Below the pieces are notes generated by a model, which was not told the DNA's origin, made no database searches, and was given only the letters and a program-made list of their open reading frames with translations. Shown in pieces: positions 1 through 5,288 of a DNA stretch of 5,610 nucleotides. Position numbers and translations under genes: made by a program. The DNA is taken from positions 1 to 5,610 of the forward strand of contig JAQGJA010000018.1 in NCBI GenBank assembly GCA_028290805.1, in the 5' to 3' direction. The DNA comes from Alphaproteobacteria bacterium. GTDB lineage: Bacteria > Pseudomonadota > Alphaproteobacteria > Micavibrionales > SZUA-601. Each line of letters begins with the position of its first letter. The first letter of the stretch is position 1.

Positions 1-177
1 CTCGCCCGAGAACCGGCGCGCAATGCCCCGCAACAACCCGCCATCCAGCCGGGCCGAGAGCTTTAAGGCGCCGCTCATGGCCAGCATGGCGTTTTTCTCG
101 GCCTTAATCCATTCTTCAGGTCCAAGCTCTATTCTAAGGGAAGAAAATGCGTTGCCGCCTTTGATGATATAATGCAT
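1..177 (-). CDS. AIM24 / TIGR00266-family protein, N-terminal part (partial)
   Basis: Reading leftward from the ATG at 177 there is an open frame of exactly 59 codons to the window edge. It begins MHYIIKGGNAFSSLRIEL, has a central AMLAMSG at residues 30-36, and then LDGGLLRGIARRFSGE. This matches the conserved start of the TIGR00266/AIM24 family: a KGG-x-AF opening strand, an A-M-x-A-M-S-G motif, then GGLL-G-x-x-R with a following Gly-Glu. The family forms a beta-helix-like trimeric fold. Its bacterial members have no settled biochemical role, and the eukaryotic relative is a mitochondrial inner-membrane organisation protein. A Shine-Dalgarno AAAGG lies 7 bases upstream of the ATG (reverse strand of 180-189). 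The rest of the gene, normally about 220-270 residues, lies beyond position 1. The gene is divergent from the unrecognised plus-strand gene. Family assignment is confident; function is not. Confidence 0.85.
   Translation of the reverse strand, partial: MHYIIKGGNAFSSLRIELGPEEWIKAEKNAMLAMSGALKLSARLDGGLLRGIARRFSGE
165..173 (+). promoter_or_regulatory. Candidate extended -10 promoter (TGATATAAT) facing right
   Basis: TG-A-TATAAT is a perfect extended -10 element (TGnTATAAT), predicting transcription from about position 180. No convincing -35 hexamer lies 16-18 bases upstream, which extended -10 promoters can tolerate. It lies inside the 5' coding part of the minus-strand AIM24-family gene and would drive the unrecognised gene ending at 733. 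A second candidate for the same gene lies at 194-222, so which one acts is open. Confidence 0.4.
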
Positions 178-179
178 AA

Positions 180-189
180 AAAGGCCTTT
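180..189. promoter_or_regulatory. Palindromic Shine-Dalgarno AAAGGCCTTT readable on both strands
   Basis: This 10-base perfect palindrome gives AAAGG on both strands. On the minus strand it sits 7 bases before the ATG (177) of the AIM24-family gene, an ideal ribosome-binding distance. On the plus strand AAGG (181-184) lies 9 bases before a TTG at 194, an alternative start of the next gene. The minus-strand use is well supported. The plus-strand use depends on whether that TTG is ever used. Confidence 0.5.
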
Positions 190-193
190 CGTA

Positions 194-222
194 TTGCTGC
201 CCAATAATCAATCTGTTATAAA
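194..222 (+). promoter_or_regulatory. Candidate promoter with a symmetrical -10 (TTATAA core) in the divergent spacer
   Basis: On the plus strand TATAAA (217-222, five of six consensus bases) is preceded by TTGCTG (194-199) at exactly 17 bases. Transcription would begin at about 229, right at the ATG at 230. On the minus strand the same bases read TATAAC (220 to 215, also five of six), giving a start near 208 and a leader of about 30 bases carrying the AIM24-gene ribosome-binding site. The TTATAA core (216-221) is its own reverse complement, so one element could serve both directions. The -35 match is weak on the plus strand and absent on the minus strand. Confidence 0.35.
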
Positions 223-229
223 TCAAAGC

Positions 230-733
230 ATGCGCGTCACGTTGGAACAATTTTTGGGGAAACTGGGGATAGACGTCAAGTTGCGTCCCTATGAAACGAT
301 TCCCTATGATTATTTCAACCCTGCCAAAGGCCTGGACGTGATGGCCGAGGTCAGTTTGTCAGGGAATGGCAATATGATCAACGTGGAAATCCAGCTGATT
401 GAGCATAACGCTAAAGGTGACATGAATTTCCGTCAGATCCTGCAACTGCAGCTCAAGCGCGAGCAGGACGATATTTTCATGGCGACCAGCCTGCGTTACG
501 AAGGCCAGCAGCTGGCCGGGAAAAAACTGAACTGGTTCGAAGGCGCCTGCCGTTTTATCAAGCAATCCATGGCCCTGATCAAAAAAGGTACGCTGCCCGA
601 TTTCGAAGGCCTGTTCAAAACCACCATCGACGAAGCCGAAACCAACGCAGCTAGCGGCGGCGGAGGAGGCGGCCGCGGGTTCAAGAACGACAAACCACCA
701 CCGGCTAAACCGGGACAATCAGGGCGGTTTTAA
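230..733 (+). CDS. Uncharacterised protein with Gly-rich, Pro-rich C-terminal tail
   Basis: I do not recognise this family. From the ATG at 230 it encodes 167 residues. An in-frame TTG at 194 would add 12 residues, but that stretch is AT-rich and unlike the rest, so ATG 230 is preferred even though no Shine-Dalgarno precedes it. No signal peptide or membrane segment is seen. The first part (about residues 1-90) is predicted beta-rich, with alternating hydrophobic residues such as INVEIQLIEH and RQILQLQLKRE. It is followed by an amphipathic helical stretch around WFEGACRFIKQSMALIKK. The last 26 or so residues are a disordered tail: six consecutive glycines, an RGF, then a PPP-containing basic end. 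Codon use matches the neighbours, so the gene is probably real. It lies between AIM24-family and TerD-family genes. Function is unknown; the soluble, basic-tailed make-up suggests a cytoplasmic protein (inference). Confidence 0.72.
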   Translation: MRVTLEQFLGKLGIDVKLRPYETIPYDYFNPAKGLDVMAEVSLSGNGNMINVEIQLIEHNAKGDMNFRQILQLQLKREQDDIFMATSLRYEGQQLAGKKLNWFEGACRFIKQSMALIKKGTLPDFEGLFKTTIDEAETNAASGGGGGGRGFKNDKPPPAKPGQSGRF

Positions 734-756
734 ACTGATAATTTTTTATACGTTAT

Positions 757-877
757 CTGTCATTCCGAGGAGCAACGACGAGGAATCTCATGCAGGATAA
801 GGAACGATTATTTCTGCCGAGATTCCTCGCCCCCTTCTTTCACCCTTTATGGGATCCTGTGCGGCTCGGAATGACAG
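757..877. repeat. Palindromic MITE/REP-like intergenic element
   Basis: A 121-base element has nested perfect inverted repeats. The outer arms are CTGTCATTCCGAG (757-769) and CTCGGAATGACAG (865-877), 13 of 13 paired. The inner arms are CGAGGAATCTC (779-789) and GAGATTCCTCG (819-829), 11 of 11 paired. The transcript could fold into a long hairpin from either strand. It fills the gap between two convergent genes, ending 8 bases short of the TerD stop codon, the usual place for REP/BIME-like or MITE-like elements. There it could also end transcription in both directions. Words such as GTCATTCCGAG and GAGGAATCTC are, to my knowledge, seen in dispersed repeats of several bacterial groups; I could not check copy number here. 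No clear target-site duplication flanks it, and there is no transposase inside. Confidence 0.75.
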
Positions 878-885
878 GGAGGAAT

Positions 886-1485
886 TTATCCTTCAATCAA
901 CGACCGAATCTCCGGAAATATCTCCTGGATATTCTGCCCCGTCGCCGGTTCGTCCAGTGCCTTGATGCGCCATTCGCTTAAGCCGTTGGCTTCCTCTTTT
1001 TGCAAACGCATGACGATCTTGGCTTTTGACTTGTCGCGCGGGGAGATTTCATAGCGGCCGATTTCCTGTTTGCTTTGGCCGTCGAATAAATGCCAATAGG
1101 TGATTTCGACATGGGTAAAGCTGTCGCCGGAAAAAGACGAGATGACAAAGAACAAGGTCCGCGCTTCTTCGGTCAGCTGGTTGAGGTCGACGATCACGGC
1201 CTCGTCATCGCCTTCGTGCCAGCCGACCGTGTCGTCGCCCTTGTGGCGGATGGCGCCGTCCTTGCTGCTCAATTCGGCATACCAGATGCAATCGATGCGG
1301 TCGTTGTTCTTGTCGTACACGACACAGGACAAATCCAGGTCGGCTTCATATTTCTTGCCCGTCAGCGCATTCAGCAGGCCTTTTTTCTTTTTATTGTCCC
1401 AATTGATGGCAAAAACCAGCATAGGGGAAGAAACGCCTAGTTCTTTCAGGCTCTTATCATCGTTTTTCTTGAAAATAGCGGGCAT
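886..1485 (-). CDS. TerD-family (tellurium resistance / chemical stress) protein
   Basis: This encodes 199 residues from ATG 1485 (an adjacent in-frame ATG at 1488 is possible). TerD-family proteins bind calcium through conserved acidic clusters and act in tellurite, phage-infection and general chemical-stress phenotypes; their exact reaction is unknown. Visible family landmarks are D-L-D-L-S at residues 49-53, DGAIRHKGDD at 76-85 (the family HSGD position, here HKGD), G-x-x-E-GDDE at 88-95, and VDLNQL at 99-104. A beta strand ISSFSGDSFTHVE follows, and the end contains EWRIKALDE as in TerZ/TerD proteins. An insert with KKKK at residues 32-35 near the N-terminus is less usual. Longer upstream starts in the same frame would run into the ettA promoter and lack the family pattern, so they are rejected. 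A purine-rich AAGAGA upstream of the ATG is a modest ribosome-binding site. The gene is divergent from ettA with a 119-base spacer. Confidence 0.88.
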   Translation of the reverse strand: MPAIFKKNDDKSLKELGVSSPMLVFAINWDNKKKKGLLNALTGKKYEADLDLSCVVYDKNNDRIDCIWYAELSSKDGAIRHKGDDTVGWHEGDDEAVIVDLNQLTEEARTLFFVISSFSGDSFTHVEITYWHLFDGQSKQEIGRYEISPRDKSKAKIVMRLQKEEANGLSEWRIKALDEPATGQNIQEIFPEIRSLIEG

Positions 1486-1516
1486 CATAGGTCTCTTGCT
1501 GGAGTTTAGGCGGGAA

Positions 1517-1530
1517 ACAGACATCTGTCT
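1517..1530. promoter_or_regulatory. Small palindrome, possible operator between terD-like gene and ettA
   Basis: Two overlapping inverted repeats share the same bases: ACAGA-CA-TCTGT (1517-1528) and AGACA-TC-TGTCT (1519-1530). The palindrome ends exactly where the candidate -35 of the ettA promoter begins (1530), a place where a bound protein would affect transcription. It lies 32 bases upstream of the TerD-family start. No regulator can be named from this sequence and it may be chance. Confidence 0.3.
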
Positions 1531-1557
1531 CGACATTAGCAAGCCCTGTGCTATGTT
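1530..1557 (+). promoter_or_regulatory. Sigma70-type promoter of the ettA operon
   Basis: The -35 is TCGACA (1530-1535, five of six against TTGACA). The -10 is TATGTT (1552-1557) with an extended TGC just before it, and the spacer is 16 bases. Predicted transcription start is near 1564, leaving a leader of about 40 bases before the ettA ATG. This is the best promoter in the window and the only obvious one ahead of the four overlapping genes. Confidence 0.6.
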
Positions 1558-1590
1558 ACCACCATAGAAATAAACCCATAGAATAAGCAA

Positions 1591-1597
1591 AGAGGGA
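1591..1597 (+). promoter_or_regulatory. Shine-Dalgarno of ettA (AGAGGGA)
   Basis: AGAGGGA lies 7 bases before the ATG at 1605. It fixes that start over the later internal Met codons at residues 6 and 9. Confidence 0.75.
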
Positions 1598-1604
1598 CGC
1601 ACAA

Positions 1605-3278
1605 ATGGCACCGCAATATATGTATGTAATGAAAGGCCTGACCAAGGCCTATCCCGGCGGGAAAAAAGTTTTCGAGAATATCTTTCTCTCCTTTTATCCG
1701 GGCGCCAAGATCGGCGTGCTGGGGCCGAACGGTTCGGGGAAATCCTCGCTGCTGAAAATCATGGCTGGCGTGGACAAGGATTTCCACGGCGAAGCCTGGG
1801 CTGCCGAGGGCACGAAAATAGGGTATCTGGAACAGGAACCGAAACTGGACCCCACCAAAACCGTGCATGAAAACGTGCTGGATGGCCTCAAGGAAAAGAA
1901 AGCCTATCTGGACGAATTCAACGAAATCTCCATGAAATTCGGCGAAGAGATGTCCGATGCCGAGATGGACAAACTCATCGCGCGCCAGGCGGAACTCCAG
2001 GATATCATCGATGCCCAGAATATCTGGGAAATCGACCGCGAAGTCGAACGCGCCATGGATGCGTTGCGCTGCCCGCCGGGGGACGCCGAAGTCACCAAAT
2101 TATCGGGGGGTGAAAAACGCCGCGTCGCTTTGGCAAAATTGCTGCTTAGCCGTCCGGACATGCTGTTGCTCGACGAACCGACCAACCACCTTGATGCGGA
2201 ATCGGTTGCCTGGCTGCAGCGTTTCCTGGGCGATTATGCCGGGACCGTTGTAATGGTTACCCACGACCGCTATTTCCTGGATAACGTCACGGGCTGGATC
2301 CTGGAACTGGATCGCGGCAAGGGCTATCCGTATGAGGGGAACTATACCCGTTACTTGGAAGCCAAAGAGAAACGCCAGGCGCTGGAAGCCAAACAGGATG
2401 AGGCCCGCGATAAAACGCTTGCCACCGAACTGGAATGGATCCGCAAAGGGGCCAAGGCCCGCCAGGCGAAATCCAAGGCGCGTATCACGGCCTATGAGGA
2501 CTTATTGCTGGCATCGAAAAACCAGACATGGGAAAAACTGCAGATCGTTATTCCGACCCCTGAACGCCTGGGCCAGAATGTCATCAACATCAAGAATCTC
2601 AACAAATCCTTTGGCGATCAATTGCTGATTGAGGATTTGACCTTTAATCTTCCGGCAGGCGGCATTGTCGGCATTATCGGTCCGAACGGGGCGGGGAAAT
2701 CCACCTTGTTCAAGATGATTGCCGGTGCTGAAAAGCCTGATTCCGGCAAGATTGACATCGGCACAAACGTCAAACTCGGCTATGTTGACCAAAGCCGCGA
2801 TACACTGGATGATAATAAAACCGTCTGGCAGGAAATCTCGGACGGCCTGGACCAGCTGGAATTCGGCAGCAAGCAAATGCCGTCCCGTGCCTATGTCTCG
2901 TCCTTTAACTTCAAAGGCCCGGACCAGCAGAAAACCATGAAGATGCTCTCGGGCGGTGAACGCAACCGCGTCCATCTGGCCAAAATGCTGAAAAGCGGCG
3001 CGAACGTGTTATTGCTTGATGAACCTACCAACGATCTGGATGTGGAAACCTTGCGCGCTTTGGAAGACGCCCTTGAAATCTTCCCCGGCTGCGCCGTCGT
3101 CATCTCGCACGACCGCTGGTTCCTGGACAGGTTGTGCACCCATATCCTGGCCTTTGAAGGCGATTCCCATGTGGAATGGTTCGAGGGCAACTTCCAGGAT
3201 TACGAAGCGGATCGCCACAGACGTCTGGGCAATGCCGCGGACGAGCCGCATCGGATCAAGTATCGCAAGATTGCATGA
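1605..3278 (+). CDS. ettA: EttA, energy-dependent translational throttle protein (ABC-F ATPase)
   Basis: This encodes 557 residues, close to the 555 of E. coli EttA. It is a cytoplasmic ABC-F protein that binds the ribosomal E site and couples entry into elongation to the ATP/ADP ratio; it is not a transporter. ABC domain 1 has Walker A GPNGSGKS (40-47), signature LSGGEKRR (166-173), Walker B LLLDEPTNHLD with catalytic E191, and switch His220. An acidic arm insert spans about 95-140. The charged linker (about 245-325), containing WIRKGAKARQAKSKARI, is the P-site tRNA interaction motif. ABC domain 2 has Walker A GPNGAGKS (359-366), signature LSGGERNR (448-455), Walker B LLLDEPTNDLD with E473, and switch His502. 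The end contains WFEGNFQDYEADRHRRLG, as is usual for EttA. All catalytic residues are present, so it should be active. It is the first gene of a tightly packed block; its stop overlaps the next start in ATGA (3275-3278). Confidence 0.97.
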   Translation: MAPQYMYVMKGLTKAYPGGKKVFENIFLSFYPGAKIGVLGPNGSGKSSLLKIMAGVDKDFHGEAWAAEGTKIGYLEQEPKLDPTKTVHENVLDGLKEKKAYLDEFNEISMKFGEEMSDAEMDKLIARQAELQDIIDAQNIWEIDREVERAMDALRCPPGDAEVTKLSGGEKRRVALAKLLLSRPDMLLLDEPTNHLDAESVAWLQRFLGDYAGTVVMVTHDRYFLDNVTGWILELDRGKGYPYEGNYTRYLEAKEKRQALEAKQDEARDKTLATELEWIRKGAKARQAKSKARITAYEDLLLASKNQTWEKLQIVIPTPERLGQNVINIKNLNKSFGDQLLIEDLTFNLPAGGIVGIIGPNGAGKSTLFKMIAGAEKPDSGKIDIGTNVKLGYVDQSRDTLDDNKTVWQEISDGLDQLEFGSKQMPSRAYVSSFNFKGPDQQKTMKMLSGGERNRVHLAKMLKSGANVLLLDEPTNDLDVETLRALEDALEIFPGCAVVISHDRWFLDRLCTHILAFEGDSHVEWFEGNFQDYEADRHRRLGNAADEPHRIKYRKIA

Positions 3279-3676
3279 TTACAGGATTGAATCACATCAC
3301 GCTGGCGGTAACCGACCTTGAAAGATCGTTTGCCTTTTACTGTGATGTGCTTCAGTTCAAACCTTTATGCCACTGGCACAAGGGTGCCTATTTCCTCGCG
3401 GGTGATTTATGGTTTTGTTTGAATAGTGATGACAAGCGTGTCCCGGCTTCGGACTATACCCATTACGCCTTTACAGTTTCTGAAATGGATTTCCCCCTGA
3501 TTGAAGAGAGAATTCTCCAATCAGGGGCGGTTATTTTCCAGGAAAATAAATCACCCGGGCGGTCACTTTATTTCCTTGATCCGGACGGGCACAAGCTGGA
3601 AATCCATGCCGGTACATGGCGTGATAGGATAGAACATATGAAGCAGCATGGTTCAAAAGCGGTGTTCTTTGAATAA
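3275..3676 (+). CDS. fosA: FosA-like fosfomycin/thiol transferase (VOC superfamily)
   Basis: From the ATG at 3275 (ATGA overlap with the ettA stop) it encodes 133 residues, the FosA length. FosA is a dimeric Mn(II)- and K+-dependent glutathione transferase that opens the epoxide of fosfomycin. Hand alignment to FosA as I remember it matches throughout: TGLNHITLAV (3-12), GAYF-x-x-G-x-LW-x-CL (37-49), DYTHYAF (60-66), YFLDPDGH-x-LE-x-H (99-111). The metal ligands H7, H63 and E109 are present, as are T9, W46, S93, S97, Y99 and R118 at substrate or cation positions. Two differences stand out: the phosphonate-contacting Lys90 of FosA aligns with Gln89, and Glu95 of the potassium loop aligns with Pro94. 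It may therefore act on fosfomycin weakly or on another electrophile. The GC content looks lower than in ettA. Translation probably depends on coupling to ettA, as no strong ribosome-binding site is seen. Confidence 0.85.
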   Translation: MITGLNHITLAVTDLERSFAFYCDVLQFKPLCHWHKGAYFLAGDLWFCLNSDDKRVPASDYTHYAFTVSEMDFPLIEERILQSGAVIFQENKSPGRSLYFLDPDGHKLEIHAGTWRDRIEHMKQHGSKAVFFE

Positions 3677-4529
3677 ACAAGTCACCCTCGAAATTCTCGG
3701 CTCTGGCGGTGCAACCACCATTCCAAAACCGCTTTGCGGTTGCAAGATATGCGAAGAAGCGCGCCAAAAGGGTTATCCTTATAAACGCACGGCGCCATCG
3801 GTGTTTATACATGGGCCGGATATCTTATTCGACACGCCCGAGGAAATTAAATATCAGCTGGAACGGGCGCAGGTCAAAAATATCAATGCCTGTTTTTATT
3901 CGCACTGGCATCCCGACCATACGGCGGGATCACGCCTGTGGGAGATAAACAAAAATGGACGCCGCCTGCCCAAAATTCTTAGGACGACGCCTATCTATCT
4001 GGCCAGCAATGTCGATGATACCTTCAGTCAGCACGGCTTGCGGGAACGTTTTGACTATTATCAAAAGAATGGCTGGACGCAAAATAATGTTATCGCCCTG
4101 GACCAGCCTATCGAAATTTTCGGGCTGGCAATAACGTCTTTCCAGATGGCTGAAGAATACGCGGTCGGGTTCGATATCCGCGTGAACAATAAAAAAATAT
4201 TACTGATCATGGACGAAACCTGTAACTGGCAGCCGCCCGAAAAATACCGGCATTACGATCTGGTTATCATGCCGACGGGCATTACCGAATTTCATCCCTT
4301 GACCGGGCAACGACAGATCCCACTGGAACACCCGATTTTAAAGACCGAGCCCAGCTTTGAAAATACGCTGGCTATGATCGAAATCCTGCAGGCCAAACGC
4401 GTCATCCTCTCGCATATCGAAGAAGGGGACGGCTTGTCCCACGATGATTGGCAAGAGGTTCAGGCTAAACTGGCCGAAAAAAACATTCATATCGACCCCG
4501 CCTTTGACGGCATGAAAATCGACTTATGA
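3648..4529 (+). CDS. PhnP-like metallo-beta-lactamase-fold hydrolase
   Basis: This encodes 293 residues from ATG 3648, which overlaps the FosA-like gene by 29 bases. An in-frame TTG at 3669 would start directly ahead of the first beta strand and is a real alternative; neither has a strong ribosome-binding site. The protein opens with VTLEILGSGGA (12-22), then a CGCKICEEA cluster with C30, C32 and C35, as in the structural zinc site of PhnP. The metal motif SHWHPDH (85-91) supplies H86, H88, D90 and H91. IMDET gives bridging D189, and ILSHIEEGD gives H256. PhnP itself is a cyclic phosphodiesterase of phosphonate breakdown, but no phn genes are nearby, so the substrate is unknown. The His normally found between the HxHxDH motif and the bridging Asp is not evident: the FQMAEEYAVGF segment (165-175) has Glu there. 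The sequence is cytoplasmic, with no signal peptide. Low-GC stretches resemble the FosA-like gene. Confidence 0.8.
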   Translation: MVQKRCSLNKQVTLEILGSGGATTIPKPLCGCKICEEARQKGYPYKRTAPSVFIHGPDILFDTPEEIKYQLERAQVKNINACFYSHWHPDHTAGSRLWEINKNGRRLPKILRTTPIYLASNVDDTFSQHGLRERFDYYQKNGWTQNNVIALDQPIEIFGLAITSFQMAEEYAVGFDIRVNNKKILLIMDETCNWQPPEKYRHYDLVIMPTGITEFHPLTGQRQIPLEHPILKTEPSFENTLAMIEILQAKRVILSHIEEGDGLSHDDWQEVQAKLAEKNIHIDPAFDGMKIDL

Positions 4530-5128
4530 CCTGGCACAAAGACGATAAAATCATTACGGCTTTCGTCGATGCCCTTGCCCCGCCCGAGCCGCGCATGCGC
4601 GAGGATCTGTATCTGGCTTTGCTGGATTCAGTCATGGGCCAGCAATTATCAACCAAAGCCGCCGATGCAATTTTCGCACGGTTTTGTGCTTTGTTCCCAA
4701 AAAATTATCCCGAGGCAAAAAAATTGCTGAAAATGCCGGAGGAGAAATTGCGCGGGGCAGGGCTCTCCGGCGCCAAGGTGAAATACGCCAAAAACATTGC
4801 CGCCTTTCATCTGGAGTTTCCGATTACCAATGAACATCTGGCCCATTTGTCCGATGAAGAAATATTAGAAAAACTGACCCGGATCAAGGGTGTCGGGTCG
4901 TGGACCGTGCATATGCTTTTGATGTTTGCCATGGGGCGGCCGGATGTGTTTTCGCCGGGCGACCTGGTCATCCGCCAAATGATGGTCGAGCATTACGGCA
5001 TTGAAGAGACGGGCAGGGCGCAACTGGCCCGCCTGCACGAAATCGCCGAAACCTGGCGGCCGAACCGCACTATGGCCTGCCGTTATCTATGGAATGCCCG
5101 CGATGCGGCCAAAAAGATTAAGAAATAA
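4526..5128 (+). CDS. DNA-3-methyladenine glycosylase, AlkA/MAG type (HhH-GPD superfamily)
   Basis: This encodes 200 residues; the start overlaps the previous stop as ATGA (4526-4529). It removes alkylated purines such as 3-methyladenine, beginning base-excision repair in the cytoplasm. Family features are the helical segment with MGQQLSTKAA (37-46), the helix-hairpin-helix LTRIKGVGSWTVHM (117-130), then DVFSPGDLVIRQ (140-151) with catalytic D146, and the C-terminal WRPNRTMACRYLWN (177-190), typical of this family. It lacks the N-terminal domain of E. coli AlkA (282 residues) and so resembles the short, yeast MAG1-like forms. There is no C-terminal four-Cys iron-sulfur site, which argues against endonuclease III or MutY. 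It is the last gene of the block. Its own ribosome-binding site is weak, so expression probably depends on readthrough and coupling from upstream. Confidence 0.93.
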   Translation: MTWHKDDKIITAFVDALAPPEPRMREDLYLALLDSVMGQQLSTKAADAIFARFCALFPKNYPEAKKLLKMPEEKLRGAGLSGAKVKYAKNIAAFHLEFPITNEHLAHLSDEEILEKLTRIKGVGSWTVHMLLMFAMGRPDVFSPGDLVIRQMMVEHYGIEETGRAQLARLHEIAETWRPNRTMACRYLWNARDAAKKIKK

Positions 5129-5153
5129 AGCGGCGCCAACCGGTATTGGGGGC

Positions 5154-5182
5154 TTGCCTTTGCGAATGGTTCCATGTTAAAA
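5154..5182 (+). promoter_or_regulatory. Possible promoter of the tRNA-Pro transcript
   Basis: TTGCCT (5154-5159, four of six) is followed after 17 bases by TTAAAA (5177-5182, three of six). Transcription would begin near 5189, six bases before the mature tRNA. The -10 match is poor; readthrough from the upstream gene block is the alternative. Confidence 0.3.
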
Positions 5183-5194
5183 CCCCCTCAAGTT

Positions 5195-5271
5195 CGGGAT
5201 ATAGCGCAGCCTGGTAGCGCGTCTGTTTTGGGAACAGAAGGCCCTCAGTTCGAATCTGAGTATCCCGACCA
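5195..5271 (+). tRNA. tRNA-Pro (anticodon TGG)
   Basis: A complete 77-base cloverleaf can be drawn by hand. The acceptor stem CGGGATA (5195-5201) pairs with TATCCCG (5261-5267). The D stem is GCGC (5204-5207) with GCGC (5217-5220). The anticodon stem TCTGT (5222-5226) pairs with ACAGA (5234-5238), with loop TTTGGGA and anticodon TGG at 5229-5231. The T stem CTCAG (5244-5248) pairs with CTGAG (5256-5260), with loop TTCGAAT. Discriminator A5268 and an encoded CCA (5269-5271) follow. The C1-G72 pair with a purine discriminator is typical of bacterial tRNA-Pro. UGG anticodons can read most or all CCN codons. A T6 run (5272-5277) follows the CCA directly. Confidence 0.97.
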
Positions 5272-5277
5272 TTTTTT

Positions 5278-5282
5278 AAGGA
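5278..5282 (+). promoter_or_regulatory. Shine-Dalgarno AAGGA of the small membrane protein
   Basis: AAGGA lies 6 bases before the ATG at 5289 and starts only 7 bases beyond the tRNA 3' end. It picks ATG 5289 rather than the out-of-frame ATG at 5282. Confidence 0.65.
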
Positions 5283-5288
5283 TGATCA

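Noticed and set aside
707..730. AAACCG / CGGTTT inverted repeat at the end of the unrecognised gene, as a terminator
   Set aside because: Only six pairs with a 12-base loop overlapping the stop codon. The palindromic element downstream is a better candidate to end transcription.
790..981. Plus-strand open frame of 63 codons
   Set aside because: It starts inside the palindromic element and runs into the reverse strand of the TerD-family gene. There is no ribosome-binding site, and its composition is explained by the repeat.
1378..1396. A-rich run in the TerD-family gene (minus strand) as a programmed frameshift site
   Set aside because: The reading frame continues normally into conserved TerD motifs on both sides, and the heptamer phase does not fit the usual -1 slippery pattern.
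1486..1611. N-terminal extension of the TerD-family frame up to 1611
   Set aside because: It would cover the ettA promoter and start region, and its sequence does not match TerD proteins. The ATG at 1485 gives the expected length.
1904..2975. Several minus-strand and alternate-frame open frames within ettA
   Set aside because: They are shadows of a well-conserved gene whose every motif is intact in the main frame; none has a ribosome-binding site or recognisable protein.
5148..5187. GGGGG / CCCCC pairing between the glycosylase gene and the tRNA, as a terminator
   Set aside because: Only five pairs around a loop of about 30 bases, with no T-run after it.
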